Both the position numbers and the translations under genes were made by a program. DNA of 48,061 bases, taken from the NCBI RefSeq assembly GCF_002577195.1, contig NZ_NULG01000016.1:1-48061 (forward strand). Direction: 5' to 3'. Numbering within the stretch: the stretch's first letter is position 1; each line of letters starts with the position of its first letter. The stretch comes from Bacillus sp. AFS041924 (GTDB lineage Bacteria; Bacillota; Bacilli; Bacillales; Bacillaceae_G). Under the pieces are notes generated by a model. That model worked only from the letters and a program-made list of their open reading frames with translations. It ran no database searches and was not told where the DNA came from. Shown one piece after another: positions 28,225 to 36,790 of the stretch.

Positions 28225-28288
28225 AGTAAAAATACCTTAAAAATATGTAAACATACTAAAATCAAAATATTCTAAACAGATTTATAAT
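28225..28288 (+). promoter_or_regulatory. activator-type promoter 3: two direct repeats plus TATAAT
   Basis: Repeat A AGTAAAAATACCTTAAA (28225-28241) and repeat B TGTAAACATACTAAAAT (28246-28262) start 21 bp apart. TATAAT (28283-28288) starts exactly 37 bp after repeat B begins, as at promoters 1 and 2. The repeats are more diverged here, but the invariant core GTAAA and the A two bases later are kept. Confidence 0.75.
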
Positions 28289-28331
28289 GAAATAGAATCA
28301 AAATTTAAAGTGGGATGAAAGGATGAGTATA

Positions 28332-29579
28332 TTGTCAAAATCATATTGGTTAACAAATGTAAGTCTGGAAGATGGTTTTACTTATAATGACAAAGAAGTA
28401 ATTAATGGAACTGCAACTGGAAAGTACAATGTTAAAATTGAAAACGAAAAAATTGCTTCTATTCAATTAGTTAGTGAATTCATAACTGATCAATTACCAC
28501 AATATGATGTGCAAGGCCTTCTTATGGTTCCTTCATTTAAAGAGATGCATATTCATATTGATAAAACTTACTATGGTGGACCTTGGAAAGCGTGTATGCC
28601 TGCAACTAATGGTGTGAGAACACGTATTGAAGAAGAACAAATTTTATTGCCAAAACTATTACCAACTGCTAAAGAAAGAGCAGAAAAGATGCTAGATTTG
28701 TTACTTGGTCACGGTGCGACACATATTCGTACACACTGTAATATTGATCCTGTTATCGGTTTAAAAAATTTAGAAGCTACATTACAAGCTTTAGAAGGAT
28801 ATAAAGATAAATTAACACACGAAATTGTTGCATTTCCGCAGCATGGCCTGTTAAGAAGTAACTCTGTTGAACTAGTTAGAGAGGCTATGAAATATGGAGC
28901 GAATCTAGTTGGTGGAGTTGACCCAGCCACAATCGATGAAAATATCGAACGTTCTCTTGAGACGATTATGGACATAGCAGTTGAATCAAATTCTGATATC
29001 GATGTTCATTTACATGACCCAGATCATCTTGGATTATTTACAATGCAAAGATTAGCTACATTAACTGAAAAAGCAGGATGGCAAGGAAGAGTTACAGTGA
29101 GTCATGCGAGTGGTTTAGCAGATCTATCTGTTCCAGATGCTACTGCGATTGCTGAGAGGTTTGCTGAATTAGGTATTTCGATTACTTCAACTGTACCAAT
29201 TTTTAGAACGATTCCAATCCCTTTACTTAATGAAAAAGGAGTAAAAGTTGAATTAGGGAATGACAGCATTACTGATCATTGGTCTCCATTCGGAATTGGA
29301 GATAATCTTGAAAAAGTTGGACGACTTGCTGAACGTTTCAGATTTATTGAAGAAAAATCTCTTCATAATAGTCTAGGATTTATTACAGGAGGCGTGACTC
29401 CATTAAATAATGAAGGTGAAAGAGCATGGCCGAATGTTGGAGATGAAGCAAGCGTCGTCCTTGTAGAAGCTACTTGTACAGCAGAAGCAGTAGCAAGACG
29501 CGCAAAACGTGCTGCTGTTATTTTTAAAGGTAATGTTGTAAGTGGTTCAATTTCTAATCTTGAATCAACTACAGTTTAA
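28332..29579 (+). CDS. cytosine-deaminase-like amidohydrolase, 1 of 3
   Basis: A 415-residue CodA-like amidohydrolase. By alignment with E. coli CodA, the metal ligands HxH are in KEMHIHIDKT, the substrate-binding Gln in AFPQHGLL, the zinc His in DIDVHLHDPDH, another His in VSHASG, and the metal Asp in GNDSITDHWSPFG. The acid/base Glu of CodA (HxxE) is replaced by Asp (HLHD). I choose TTG 28332, 9 bp after AAAGG, because the N-terminus MSKSYWL then matches both paralogues; ATG 28323 is only adjacent to that site. It is the first gene of the triple operon under promoter 3. Confidence 0.82.
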   Translation: MSKSYWLTNVSLEDGFTYNDKEVINGTATGKYNVKIENEKIASIQLVSEFITDQLPQYDVQGLLMVPSFKEMHIHIDKTYYGGPWKACMPATNGVRTRIEEEQILLPKLLPTAKERAEKMLDLLLGHGATHIRTHCNIDPVIGLKNLEATLQALEGYKDKLTHEIVAFPQHGLLRSNSVELVREAMKYGANLVGGVDPATIDENIERSLETIMDIAVESNSDIDVHLHDPDHLGLFTMQRLATLTEKAGWQGRVTVSHASGLADLSVPDATAIAERFAELGISITSTVPIFRTIPIPLLNEKGVKVELGNDSITDHWSPFGIGDNLEKVGRLAERFRFIEEKSLHNSLGFITGGVTPLNNEGERAWPNVGDEASVVLVEATCTAEAVARRAKRAAVIFKGNVVSGSISNLESTTV

Positions 29580-29602
29580 GTTTTATTAAAGAGAGTGATG
29601 AG

Positions 29603-30850
29603 ATGAATCAATCATATTGGCTTAAGAATGTAAAACTTGATAGCGGTTTTGTTTTTGAAAATGGAAGAATCCAAAGTACAGAGACTACACTTTACAATTT
29701 ACTGATTACTGATGGGAAGATTGAACGATTACAATTAGCGAATACTCCATTACAAACAGATCTTCCTGTGCAAGATGCAAAGAACTTACTTGCTCTCCCT
29801 GCTTTTAAAGAAATGCATAATCATTTGGATAAGACTTATCTTGGACTACCATGGAAGGCATGTATTCCTGCTGCAAACTTAGTTGAGAGATTAAATTTGG
29901 AAGCGGCGGAATTAGTTGAATTAGCTGAAACGGGACAGCATCGTGCAAAACAAATGCTGCATTTATTATTAAAAGGCGGCGCAACTCATGTACGAACGCA
30001 TGTAAATGTTGATCCGTATATCGGCTTGAAAAATTTAGAAGAAATTCAAAAAGCACTTTTTACGTATAAGGATAAAATGACACACGAGATTGTTGCATTT
30101 CCTCAACATGGATTACTTCGAACAAATAGTTTGTCATTGATGAAAACAGCGATGAGAGAGGGAGCGACTATTGTCGGAGGGTTAGATCCTGGTGGCATTG
30201 ATCAAAATATTGAGCTTTCATTATTTGAGATGGTCGATTTGGCAGTACAGTTTGATGCTGATATAGATATTCATATTCATGACCCAGGTCATCTTGGTTT
30301 TTATACAATACAGAAATTAGTTTCATTTATTGAACAATCTGGTTGGTATAATCGTGTAGCTGTTAGCCATGCATTTGCACTTGGTGATGTACCGACAAAT
30401 GAATCAGTTGAAATGGCTAGTAATCTAGCAAGCCTAGGCGTATCGATTATGTCGACGGTTCCGATCAACAGAGTAATGCCTCCTGTTGATTTACTTCATT
30501 CTAAAGGTGTACATGTTGCCTTAGGGTGTGATGGTTTCTATGACTCTTGGTCTCCACATGGAACGGGAGATATGTTAGAAAAAGCAGGAAGACTAGCTGA
30601 GAGATACAATTGGAAAGATGAATATGGGCTATCTCAAACTTTGCAGTTTATTACTGGTGGGTTAAAAACTCTTGATGTAAAGGGTAACCAGCTATGGCCA
30701 AATGTTGGAGATGAAGCAAGCATGGTTTTAGTAGATGCATCATGTTCTGCTGAAGCTGTAGCAAGACGTTCAAAACGTGCTGCTGTAATGGCTAATGGAA
30801 AGATTGTTTACGGTGGACTAAATAGCAAATCAGCTTTTGACGTAAAGTGA
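29603..30850 (+). CDS. cytosine-deaminase-like amidohydrolase, 2 of 3
   Basis: A 415-residue paralogue of its neighbours. Metal motif HxH in KEMHNHLDKT, AFPQHGLL, DIDIHIHDPGH, VSHAFALGD and GCDGFYDSWSPHG. Again the CodA Glu position is Asp. It starts MNQSYWLKNV at ATG 29603, 23 bp after the previous gene, with a weak GAGAGTGATGAG upstream site. Three such genes in a row suggest duplication and substrate splitting within one pathway; they could also act in one mixed complex. Confidence 0.82.
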   Translation: MNQSYWLKNVKLDSGFVFENGRIQSTETTLYNLLITDGKIERLQLANTPLQTDLPVQDAKNLLALPAFKEMHNHLDKTYLGLPWKACIPAANLVERLNLEAAELVELAETGQHRAKQMLHLLLKGGATHVRTHVNVDPYIGLKNLEEIQKALFTYKDKMTHEIVAFPQHGLLRTNSLSLMKTAMREGATIVGGLDPGGIDQNIELSLFEMVDLAVQFDADIDIHIHDPGHLGFYTIQKLVSFIEQSGWYNRVAVSHAFALGDVPTNESVEMASNLASLGVSIMSTVPINRVMPPVDLLHSKGVHVALGCDGFYDSWSPHGTGDMLEKAGRLAERYNWKDEYGLSQTLQFITGGLKTLDVKGNQLWPNVGDEASMVLVDASCSAEAVARRSKRAAVMANGKIVYGGLNSKSAFDVK

Positions 30851-30878
30851 TGATCGATTACAAGAAGGGGTGAAATTC

Positions 30879-32123
30879 ATGAAATCTAACTATTGGATAA
30901 AGAATGCTCGTTTAGAAATTGGTTACGAAAAAGAAGATGAAAAAGTGGTAGGTACTGCTACTGAATTAGTTCATTTATTAATTGAAAATGGAAAAATCAC
31001 AAAAATAACAAAAGACGAAGCGTCTATTTCAAATGTATTTACAGTTCATGATGCAGGCGGATTACTTGTATTACCTTCTTTTATTGAAAAGCATGTACAT
31101 CTTGATAAGACTTTAATGGGAGATGTATGGAGAGCTTGCACGCCAACCTCTAGCGTGATTGAACGGTTTGAAACTGAAAAAATGGTCTTACCGACGATTG
31201 CTTCTAGTACAAAGGAGCGCGCAGAGGCTTTACTTGAAATCCTTTTAGCTTCTGGTTCAACACACGTGAGAACACATGTTGATATTTACCCAGAGGTTGG
31301 GATAAGAAATTTAGAACAAGTTGAACAAGCATTAACGAATTATTCGAACCGTCTTAGCTCCGAAGTGGTTGCTTTTGCTCAGCATGGTTTATTACGATCT
31401 AATGCTTTCAATTATGTGAGAGAAGCATTAAGAAATGGAGCAGGAATTGTTGGATCAGTCGACCCTGCGGTTGTAGACCAAAATATTGAAGAGTCACTAT
31501 ATCAATTATATAATTTAGCGGTTGAAGCAGATGCAGATATTGATATACATTTACACGACCCGGGTCATCTAGGGACATTTACAATGAAACGTATAGTAGA
31601 GTTCACTAAGCAAGCAGGCTGGGAAGGCAGAGTAGCAATCAGCCATGCATTTGGAATAGGGGATGTTCCAAGAGAAGAAGCTTACGAACTTGCAAACAGC
31701 TTTAGAGACGCAGGAATTTCGATTGTCACAAGTGTACCAATTAATAGACAAATGCCACCAGTTGATTTATTAAATGAACGAGGTGTTGAAGTAGCAGTAG
31801 GAAATGATAATATTTTTGATGTTTGGTCACCTCTAGGAACAGGCGATATTCTAGAAAGAGCGGGAAGACTTGCTGAACGATTTAGATGGATTGATGAAGT
31901 TTCATTAGGTCAAACATTAAAATATATTACCGGTGGAAAAACTCCGCTAGATATTGAAGGAAATCAAGTATGGCCCAAAATAGGGGATTCTGCAAATCTA
32001 GTTTTAGTTGAAGCAAGCTGTTCGGCAGAGGCAGTTGCAAGAAGAGCAAATCGTAAAGCAGTTATTTATAATGGGAATATTGTGAGCGGTTCACTAAGTG
32101 AAGACAGATTAATTCATAAATAA
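30879..32123 (+). CDS. cytosine-deaminase-like amidohydrolase, 3 of 3
   Basis: A 414-residue paralogue. HxH in IEKHVHLDKT, the Gln in AFAQHGLL, DIDIHLHDPGH, ISHAFGIGD and GNDNIFDVWSPLG. The Pro of FPQ is changed to Ala. The start ATG 30879 has AAGGGGTG 7 bp upstream and gives MKSNYWIKNA, in line with the paralogues; a GTG at 30870 is embedded in that site. It is the last gene of the operon; a strong terminator follows at 32283. Confidence 0.82.
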   Translation: MKSNYWIKNARLEIGYEKEDEKVVGTATELVHLLIENGKITKITKDEASISNVFTVHDAGGLLVLPSFIEKHVHLDKTLMGDVWRACTPTSSVIERFETEKMVLPTIASSTKERAEALLEILLASGSTHVRTHVDIYPEVGIRNLEQVEQALTNYSNRLSSEVVAFAQHGLLRSNAFNYVREALRNGAGIVGSVDPAVVDQNIEESLYQLYNLAVEADADIDIHLHDPGHLGTFTMKRIVEFTKQAGWEGRVAISHAFGIGDVPREEAYELANSFRDAGISIVTSVPINRQMPPVDLLNERGVEVAVGNDNIFDVWSPLGTGDILERAGRLAERFRWIDEVSLGQTLKYITGGKTPLDIEGNQVWPKIGDSANLVLVEASCSAEAVARRANRKAVIYNGNIVSGSLSEDRLIHK

Positions 32124-32282
32124 ATAGAGCACAAAAATAAGTGAGCACGAGCAGGTTAGTTTTGCCAATGCGAAAAAGGATGTCAAAAGCCTCCCCAAGG
32201 AATATAAACATCCAAACATTACACTTAAAATTCTTAACCTGTCCAAAAAAAAAAATCTTAGTAAAAATCCTAAATAATAGAA

Positions 32283-32327
32283 GAAAAGGATCTCTAGAAT
32301 CTTCTAGATTTCCTTTTTCATTTTTAA
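32283..32327 (+). terminator. rho-independent terminator after the triple amidohydrolase operon
   Basis: AAAAGGA (32283-32289) and TCTAGA (32292-32297) pair with TCTAGA (32302-32307) and TTTCCTTTT, followed by TTCATTTTT. The rest of the 32124-32458 gap has no supported gene. Confidence 0.85.
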
Positions 32328-32458
32328 TGAAATAAAGAAGGTTAAATTAGCAATCGACGTTATAGCCGGTATTGATTGCAATTAGACTTCTGTTCTTCAA
32401 AAGACTTGTCAGTCAACGAGTTTTCTTTAAAATATTAATCGAGAAAGCAGGCTGTAAA

Positions 32459-33364
32459 ATGGTTCGTTCTTATCTATTATTACTATTTTGTGTAATCTGC
32501 TGGGGGAGTAATTTTATATTTGGAGCAATTCTAGTAAAAGAATTTCCACCAATTTTATTGTCAGCCTTAAGATTATGCTTTATATTACTTTTTATCGCTT
32601 TCTATGCACTTGTAAAGAAAAAGTGGAAAATGGTTCAGAAAAAAGATTGGTTTATGATTATTTTACTAGGGTTAATTGGTACTTGTATTAATCAATGGTC
32701 ATTTTATTCCGCTTTAGAAACAACCCATCCAACAACTTCTGCATTAATACTTGCTCTTGCTCCTCTTACTACATCTTTTTTAGCTTCGATTTTTCTAAAG
32801 GAACGACTAACAAAAGGTTTTGTATTAGGTTCAATTATCGCTTTTATAGGTGTATTTTTTGTCATTACAAACGGTCAAAAACTACACTTTACAGTTGGCT
32901 TGCTCTGGATTTTTCTAACGATGATTACGTTCTCAATTTCTATTATTATGATTAAAAAGCTAACGGAAAGCTATGAATCCGTCACAATTACACTTTATTC
33001 AAATATAATTGGCTTCGGAGGTTTATTACCAATCGCTCTTTTTTTAGAAACAACTATAGGTTTGAGTAGAGAAGTTATGCCTTGGATACTATTAATTGTA
33101 ACGGCTATTGTAATGCATGGAATTTGTACTTTAATTTGGAATCATCAAATTCAAAATGTTGGCGCATCAAAAGCTGCAATGTTTCTTAATTTAGAACCTT
33201 TTGTTGCAATGCTAGTAGGGTTGATTGTTTTGAAAAATAATATTACAGGATCACAAATTTTAGGGGGAGCACTCATTATTATTGGAGTTTTACTTTCAAC
33301 TTCTTTAAAATGGAAAAGGGCGATTAAAGAACCTACTTATATTAAAGAAACAAAGATTTTTTAA
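32459..33364 (+). CDS. EamA/DMT-family transporter
   Basis: A 301-residue protein of about ten membrane helices made of two EamA repeats (about 5-135 and 148-280). The first begins LLLLFCVICWGSNFIFG, and ALAPLTTSFLASIFLKERLT is the typical end of the first half; the second half has NLEPFVAMLVGLIVLKNN. Members export metabolites such as amino acids, purines or sugars. I choose ATG 32459; upstream residues to 32372 are in frame but lack an RBS and are not hydrophobic. It forms an operon with the NCS2 permease 19 bp downstream. Confidence 0.85.
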   Translation: MVRSYLLLLFCVICWGSNFIFGAILVKEFPPILLSALRLCFILLFIAFYALVKKKWKMVQKKDWFMIILLGLIGTCINQWSFYSALETTHPTTSALILALAPLTTSFLASIFLKERLTKGFVLGSIIAFIGVFFVITNGQKLHFTVGLLWIFLTMITFSISIIMIKKLTESYESVTITLYSNIIGFGGLLPIALFLETTIGLSREVMPWILLIVTAIVMHGICTLIWNHQIQNVGASKAAMFLNLEPFVAMLVGLIVLKNNITGSQILGGALIIIGVLLSTSLKWKRAIKEPTYIKETKIF

Positions 33365-33383
33365 GCAAGAGGAGGAGGAAACT

Positions 33384-34679
33384 ATGAAAAACGCGAGAGT
33401 TTCTACTACTCTTTTTTCATCGGTTCAATGGTTATTTTTTATTTTTGCTAATACAATTGTAGTCCCTATATCAATAGGAGCTGCATTTCATTTGCCTTCA
33501 GATGTTATAGAAAGTACGATTCGGAGTTCACTAATCTTCACTGGAATTGCATCCGTTTTACAAGGATGGATTGGTCATAAGTATCCGATCATGGAAGGAC
33601 ATTCTGGTTTATTGTGGGGAGTTATGCTGAACCTAGGGTTATCAGCCTCAGCTTTTGGGTTAAGCTATACAGAAATTGGCGGGGGAATGGCAACAGGATT
33701 TATTGCAGCAGGAATCGTTACACTACTCTTATCTGCATTCAATTTAATTTCATTTCTTCAAAAAATCTTCACCCCAATGGTTATGACAGTTTATTTATTT
33801 TTACTTTCATTTCAGCTTATATTCGTTTTCTTTAAAGGAATGCTTGGAATAACGAATAAAGGTGAAATCAGTATATCAGTCAGTGTACTTTCATTATGCA
33901 TCGTATTATTTGTTAGTATTTTAAAATTAAAAGGATCGCGTATTATTAGCAATTTTTCAATATTAATTGGCATTATAGTAGGATGGTTATTCTACACGAT
34001 ATTATTTGGATCCGATGCAAAAGAAGTAGGGGCAGCAAGTGCTCATTTTTCTTTATTCCCATTAGGAGCACCGAATTTACAAATTGGTATAATCGTTATT
34101 TCATTTTTTGCAGGTATCATGAATTTAAGTAATACATTTGCCTCCATTAAGGCTGCCTCTGATTTATTAAAGGAAGAAGCTGGAACAAAACAATATCGTT
34201 TTTCATTAGTAATAACAGGCAGCTTCACAATTATTGCGGCATTATTTGGAATTGTTCCATATACTCCATTTACATCATCACTTGGATTTTTGCAAAGTAC
34301 GCAAATTTATGAAAGAAAACCATTTATATATGGAGGAGCACTCCTTGCAATGATTGGAGTACTTCCACCACTAATATCATTTTTAGCAAAGATGCCTGTA
34401 ACTGTTGGAAATGCAGTATTATTTGTTGCATATCTTCAATTATTTGGAACGGCTTTTAGTAGTACGAATGGAAAAGTATTTACATCAGATACAATTTTTA
34501 GATTAGCAGCCCCAGTTTTAGTAGGAGTAAGCTTAATGAATATTGCTCCTGGAACATTTGGAAACCTTCCAACAATTGTTCAACCATTTTTAACAAACGG
34601 ACTAATAATGGGTGTAATCCTTTCAATTTTGTTAGAGAAATCGGTTAATTGGAATCAGTTTGAAAAAGTTAAAGGATAA
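33384..34679 (+). CDS. NCS2-family nucleobase-type permease (UraA/PbuX/YwdJ-like)
   Basis: A 431-residue permease with about 12-14 helices. The NCS2 pattern is visible as FANTIVVPISIGAAFHLP near the N-terminus, GHSGLLWGV and FFAGIMNLSNTFASIKAAS. Family members import uracil, xanthine, guanine or urate with protons; specificity here is unknown and this is a divergent YwdJ-like branch. RBS GAGGAGGAGG is 7 bp before ATG 33384. Its position after three CodA-like amidohydrolases supports an N-heterocycle substrate. Confidence 0.85.
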   Translation: MKNARVSTTLFSSVQWLFFIFANTIVVPISIGAAFHLPSDVIESTIRSSLIFTGIASVLQGWIGHKYPIMEGHSGLLWGVMLNLGLSASAFGLSYTEIGGGMATGFIAAGIVTLLLSAFNLISFLQKIFTPMVMTVYLFLLSFQLIFVFFKGMLGITNKGEISISVSVLSLCIVLFVSILKLKGSRIISNFSILIGIIVGWLFYTILFGSDAKEVGAASAHFSLFPLGAPNLQIGIIVISFFAGIMNLSNTFASIKAASDLLKEEAGTKQYRFSLVITGSFTIIAALFGIVPYTPFTSSLGFLQSTQIYERKPFIYGGALLAMIGVLPPLISFLAKMPVTVGNAVLFVAYLQLFGTAFSSTNGKVFTSDTIFRLAAPVLVGVSLMNIAPGTFGNLPTIVQPFLTNGLIMGVILSILLEKSVNWNQFEKVKG

Positions 34680-34680
34680 A

Positions 34681-34720
34681 AAAATGGCTCAGGGAAAAAT
34701 TGCCCGAGCCTATTTTTATT
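34681..34720 (+). terminator. rho-independent terminator after NCS2 permease
   Basis: GGCTC (34686-34690) and GGG pair with CCC and GAGCC (up to 34710) around AAAAATTG, followed by TATTTTTATTT. Confidence 0.9.
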
Positions 34721-34785
34721 TAAAAAAACGAACCATTTTTCGAAGTAGTTCCGTTTTCATGGAGAAACATTAGAAATAATATACT

Positions 34786-34830
34786 AATTAAAAGACCAAA
34801 TCGTATTGTGATTCGGTCTTTTAATTTTGT
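34786..34830. terminator. orphan terminator-like hairpin with no adjacent gene
   Basis: AATTAAAAGACC-A-AATC (34786-34802) pairs with GATT-C-GGTCTTTTAATT (34810-34826), with T-runs on both strands. No gene ends here; the preceding operon already has a terminator at 34686. In the 34721-35072 gap I see no other feature than this hairpin and the lipoprotein leader. Confidence 0.7.
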
Positions 34831-35072
34831 TGATATATCAGTGTTTTTAGTGTGAAAAGGCATTAAATAGCAATATAAATAGCGTGGTAAATAACAGAAT
34901 GACAATAACTAATGTAACATTAAAAATTTAGGTGCTAAAATAGGTGTTATTTTCAATGCTAATTGTACTGTCTATTTAAACTTAGTTAGTTCTTAAAAAT
35001 GTCGAACATTTTAGTAATAGATTTATAAAAAAATGGGATTTTATGGTAAACTAACTGTAAATGGAGGTGTTT

Positions 35073-35465
35073 ATGTTGAAAATGTATAAAGTAATTTTAA
35101 CTATAATGATATGTTCATTTTGTTTATTCGGTTGTGGTAAACCAGAAACTAAAACTGTAACGACTAAAAATCCAGATGCAGAAGAAATTATACGTCTTGA
35201 TAGACATGCTGACATTCTTCAATGGAAAGATATTATTTATCAAACGAATATTGATTGGGTAAATGAACTTAAATTGACAAAAGGCAAATCAGTTGGAGAA
35301 ATTACAGCATTAGTTTCAACAGTTTCCAACAAGTCATTTAAAAATGGTACGGCAAATAACTTACCAGTAGGAGCAAAAATATACACCGCCAAAGAGAGAG
35401 AGGATATATTAATTGTTGAATTCAATGGAAGAGTAGCTTATTACTTAGCTGTTGTTGAAGGTTAA
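35073..35465 (+). CDS. small lipoprotein of unknown function
   Basis: A 130-residue lipoprotein that I do not recognise. The signal peptide (about 5-20, VILTIMICSFCLFGC) ends in a lipobox with C21. A short mature part contains RHADILQWKDIIYQTNIDWV and a C-terminal block of beta-rich appearance ending RVAYYLAVVEG. I choose ATG 35073, 5 bp after GGAGG; an in-frame ATG at 35061 overlaps that site. It is a single gene with its own terminator. No clue on function from neighbours. Confidence 0.8.
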   Translation: MLKMYKVILTIMICSFCLFGCGKPETKTVTTKNPDAEEIIRLDRHADILQWKDIIYQTNIDWVNELKLTKGKSVGEITALVSTVSNKSFKNGTANNLPVGAKIYTAKEREDILIVEFNGRVAYYLAVVEG

Positions 35466-35470
35466 ATAGA

Positions 35471-35502
35471 AAAAACGCTTGGAATATTCCAAGCGTTTTC
35501 GT
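35471..35502. terminator. bidirectional terminator
   Basis: AAAACGCTTGGAA pairs with TTCCAAGCGTTTT around 2-4 nt, with T-runs on both strands (TTTTCG plus, TTTTTT minus). It serves the lipoprotein gene and the convergent GIY-YIG nuclease gene. Confidence 0.92.
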
Positions 35503-35569
35503 ATGCTAATTTAATTGTTAATTTGGCTCTATTTCATATACTATTCCTATTGTGATTATGCATGTTATT

Positions 35570-36658
35570 TTACATTTTCTCCACATTATCGGAACTACTT
35601 ACCATTTTTCGAAGTTCTTTTTTCAATTTAGTACTTGTTGGACTAAGCCAGCTTTTAGGTACAATCAGATGTTTACAGTTTGCACTATTTAAGTAAGTGT
35701 AAATAATTTGGGCTTCGTCAATTTCATCACGACATACATCTGTAGAGGATTGATCGTCAATGTTTTTAAAGTACTCAAATGAGTTAGAATTCATTTCTTC
35801 AATTAACTGATCAAATGAACCATCTTCAATTTGAACCAATTCACCATTCAATATTTGTGTCCGATTAATAAGGAAGTATTTAAACTTATTATTTTCTAAT
35901 TGTTCAATTGTAATAATATTATGATTTTGCTCAGTAAATTCGATGACTTTTTCCTTGTTAATCAGCGACTTAACCATTTCAATCCAATCTCTGTATTTTG
36001 CTGCAGCCTCAAAATCAAATTGTTCAGATGCCTCAAACATAAGTTTTTCCATTTCTTCGAGGAGATCCATATCAGTACGATTTAGAAATCGTATAACCTT
36101 ATAGGTAATTTTATTGTATTCTTCATGCGCCAAGCCACCTAGACAAACTCCGTTACATGTCCCTAAAGAGTAATTTAAACAAGCGCTATTTTTAACGGTT
36201 GAATGGCCACAGTTAATTTTAAAGCATTCTTTAATGCCCGTAATCGCCCTTTCTACAATGCCTCTACTTGTAAAAGGACCAAATACTAACTCGTTTTCAA
36301 GAGGTTCATAGCTAACCTCAAATGAAGGAACCTTTTTATTTAAGTTAATGACTAAGTAAATAAAAGATTGCGGACTTTTCATCATTCGATTATACATTGG
36401 TTTAATTTCTTTAATTAAATGACACTCAAGCATAAATGCATCAAATTCAGTATCCGTCAAAATAAAGTCAAAATCCTTTAAATGTGTTACAAGTTTTTTC
36501 ACTTTAGGTGAATGACCTTTGGAATTTTGAAAATAAGATTGAACTCGCTTTTTTAAGTTTTTTGCTTTTCCAACATAAAGGATTTGACCTTTTGAATCCT
36601 TCATTAAATAAACGCCAGGGGATAACGGCAGATTTTTTACTTTTTCTTGTAGATTAAT
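35570..36658 (-). CDS. Cho/UvrC-like GIY-YIG nuclease, start codon unusual
   Basis: About 362 residues, matching only the N-terminal half of UvrC. A GIY-YIG domain (GVYLMKD...ILYVGKAKNLKKRVQSYF), a Cys-rich part (CGHSTVKNSACLNYSLGTCNGVC) and a UVR-type segment (FDFEAAAKYRDWI) are present; the RNase H-like and HhH parts of UvrC are missing, as in Cho. The GIY start of the domain lies upstream of the first ATG (36604): codons NLQEKVKNLPLSPGVYLM read in frame from 36655. No ATG, GTG or TTG exists there before the stop at 36665. Either ATT 36658, with AAGGG 10 bp upstream, is the start, or a 1-nt shift separates it from ATG 36668. Confidence 0.72.
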   Translation of the reverse strand: MNLQEKVKNLPLSPGVYLMKDSKGQILYVGKAKNLKKRVQSYFQNSKGHSPKVKKLVTHLKDFDFILTDTEFDAFMLECHLIKEIKPMYNRMMKSPQSFIYLVINLNKKVPSFEVSYEPLENELVFGPFTSRGIVERAITGIKECFKINCGHSTVKNSACLNYSLGTCNGVCLGGLAHEEYNKITYKVIRFLNRTDMDLLEEMEKLMFEASEQFDFEAAAKYRDWIEMVKSLINKEKVIEFTEQNHNIITIEQLENNKFKYFLINRTQILNGELVQIEDGSFDQLIEEMNSNSFEYFKNIDDQSSTDVCRDEIDEAQIIYTYLNSANCKHLIVPKSWLSPTSTKLKKELRKMVSSSDNVEKM

Positions 36659-36790
36659 AGTTGTTCATCCCTTTTCTTGTCAGTATATTTGTATTTTATC
36701 ATGAGTAAGGAGTTAACAGTCAGAACAATTATGTGAAAAAACTTCAACAAAACTTTATATAAAAAAAATAATTTAATGTATTTAATATAC

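Noticed and set aside
32260-32281. A further AGTAAAAAT motif upstream of the EamA-NCS2 operon
   Set aside because: It is a single copy with no partner 21 bp away and no TATAAT at the 37-bp offset, so I do not count it as part of the regulon.
32141-32335. Short ORF of 64 codons between the amidohydrolase operon and the EamA gene
   Set aside because: It runs through the terminator hairpin, has no RBS and a Lys-rich, biased composition.
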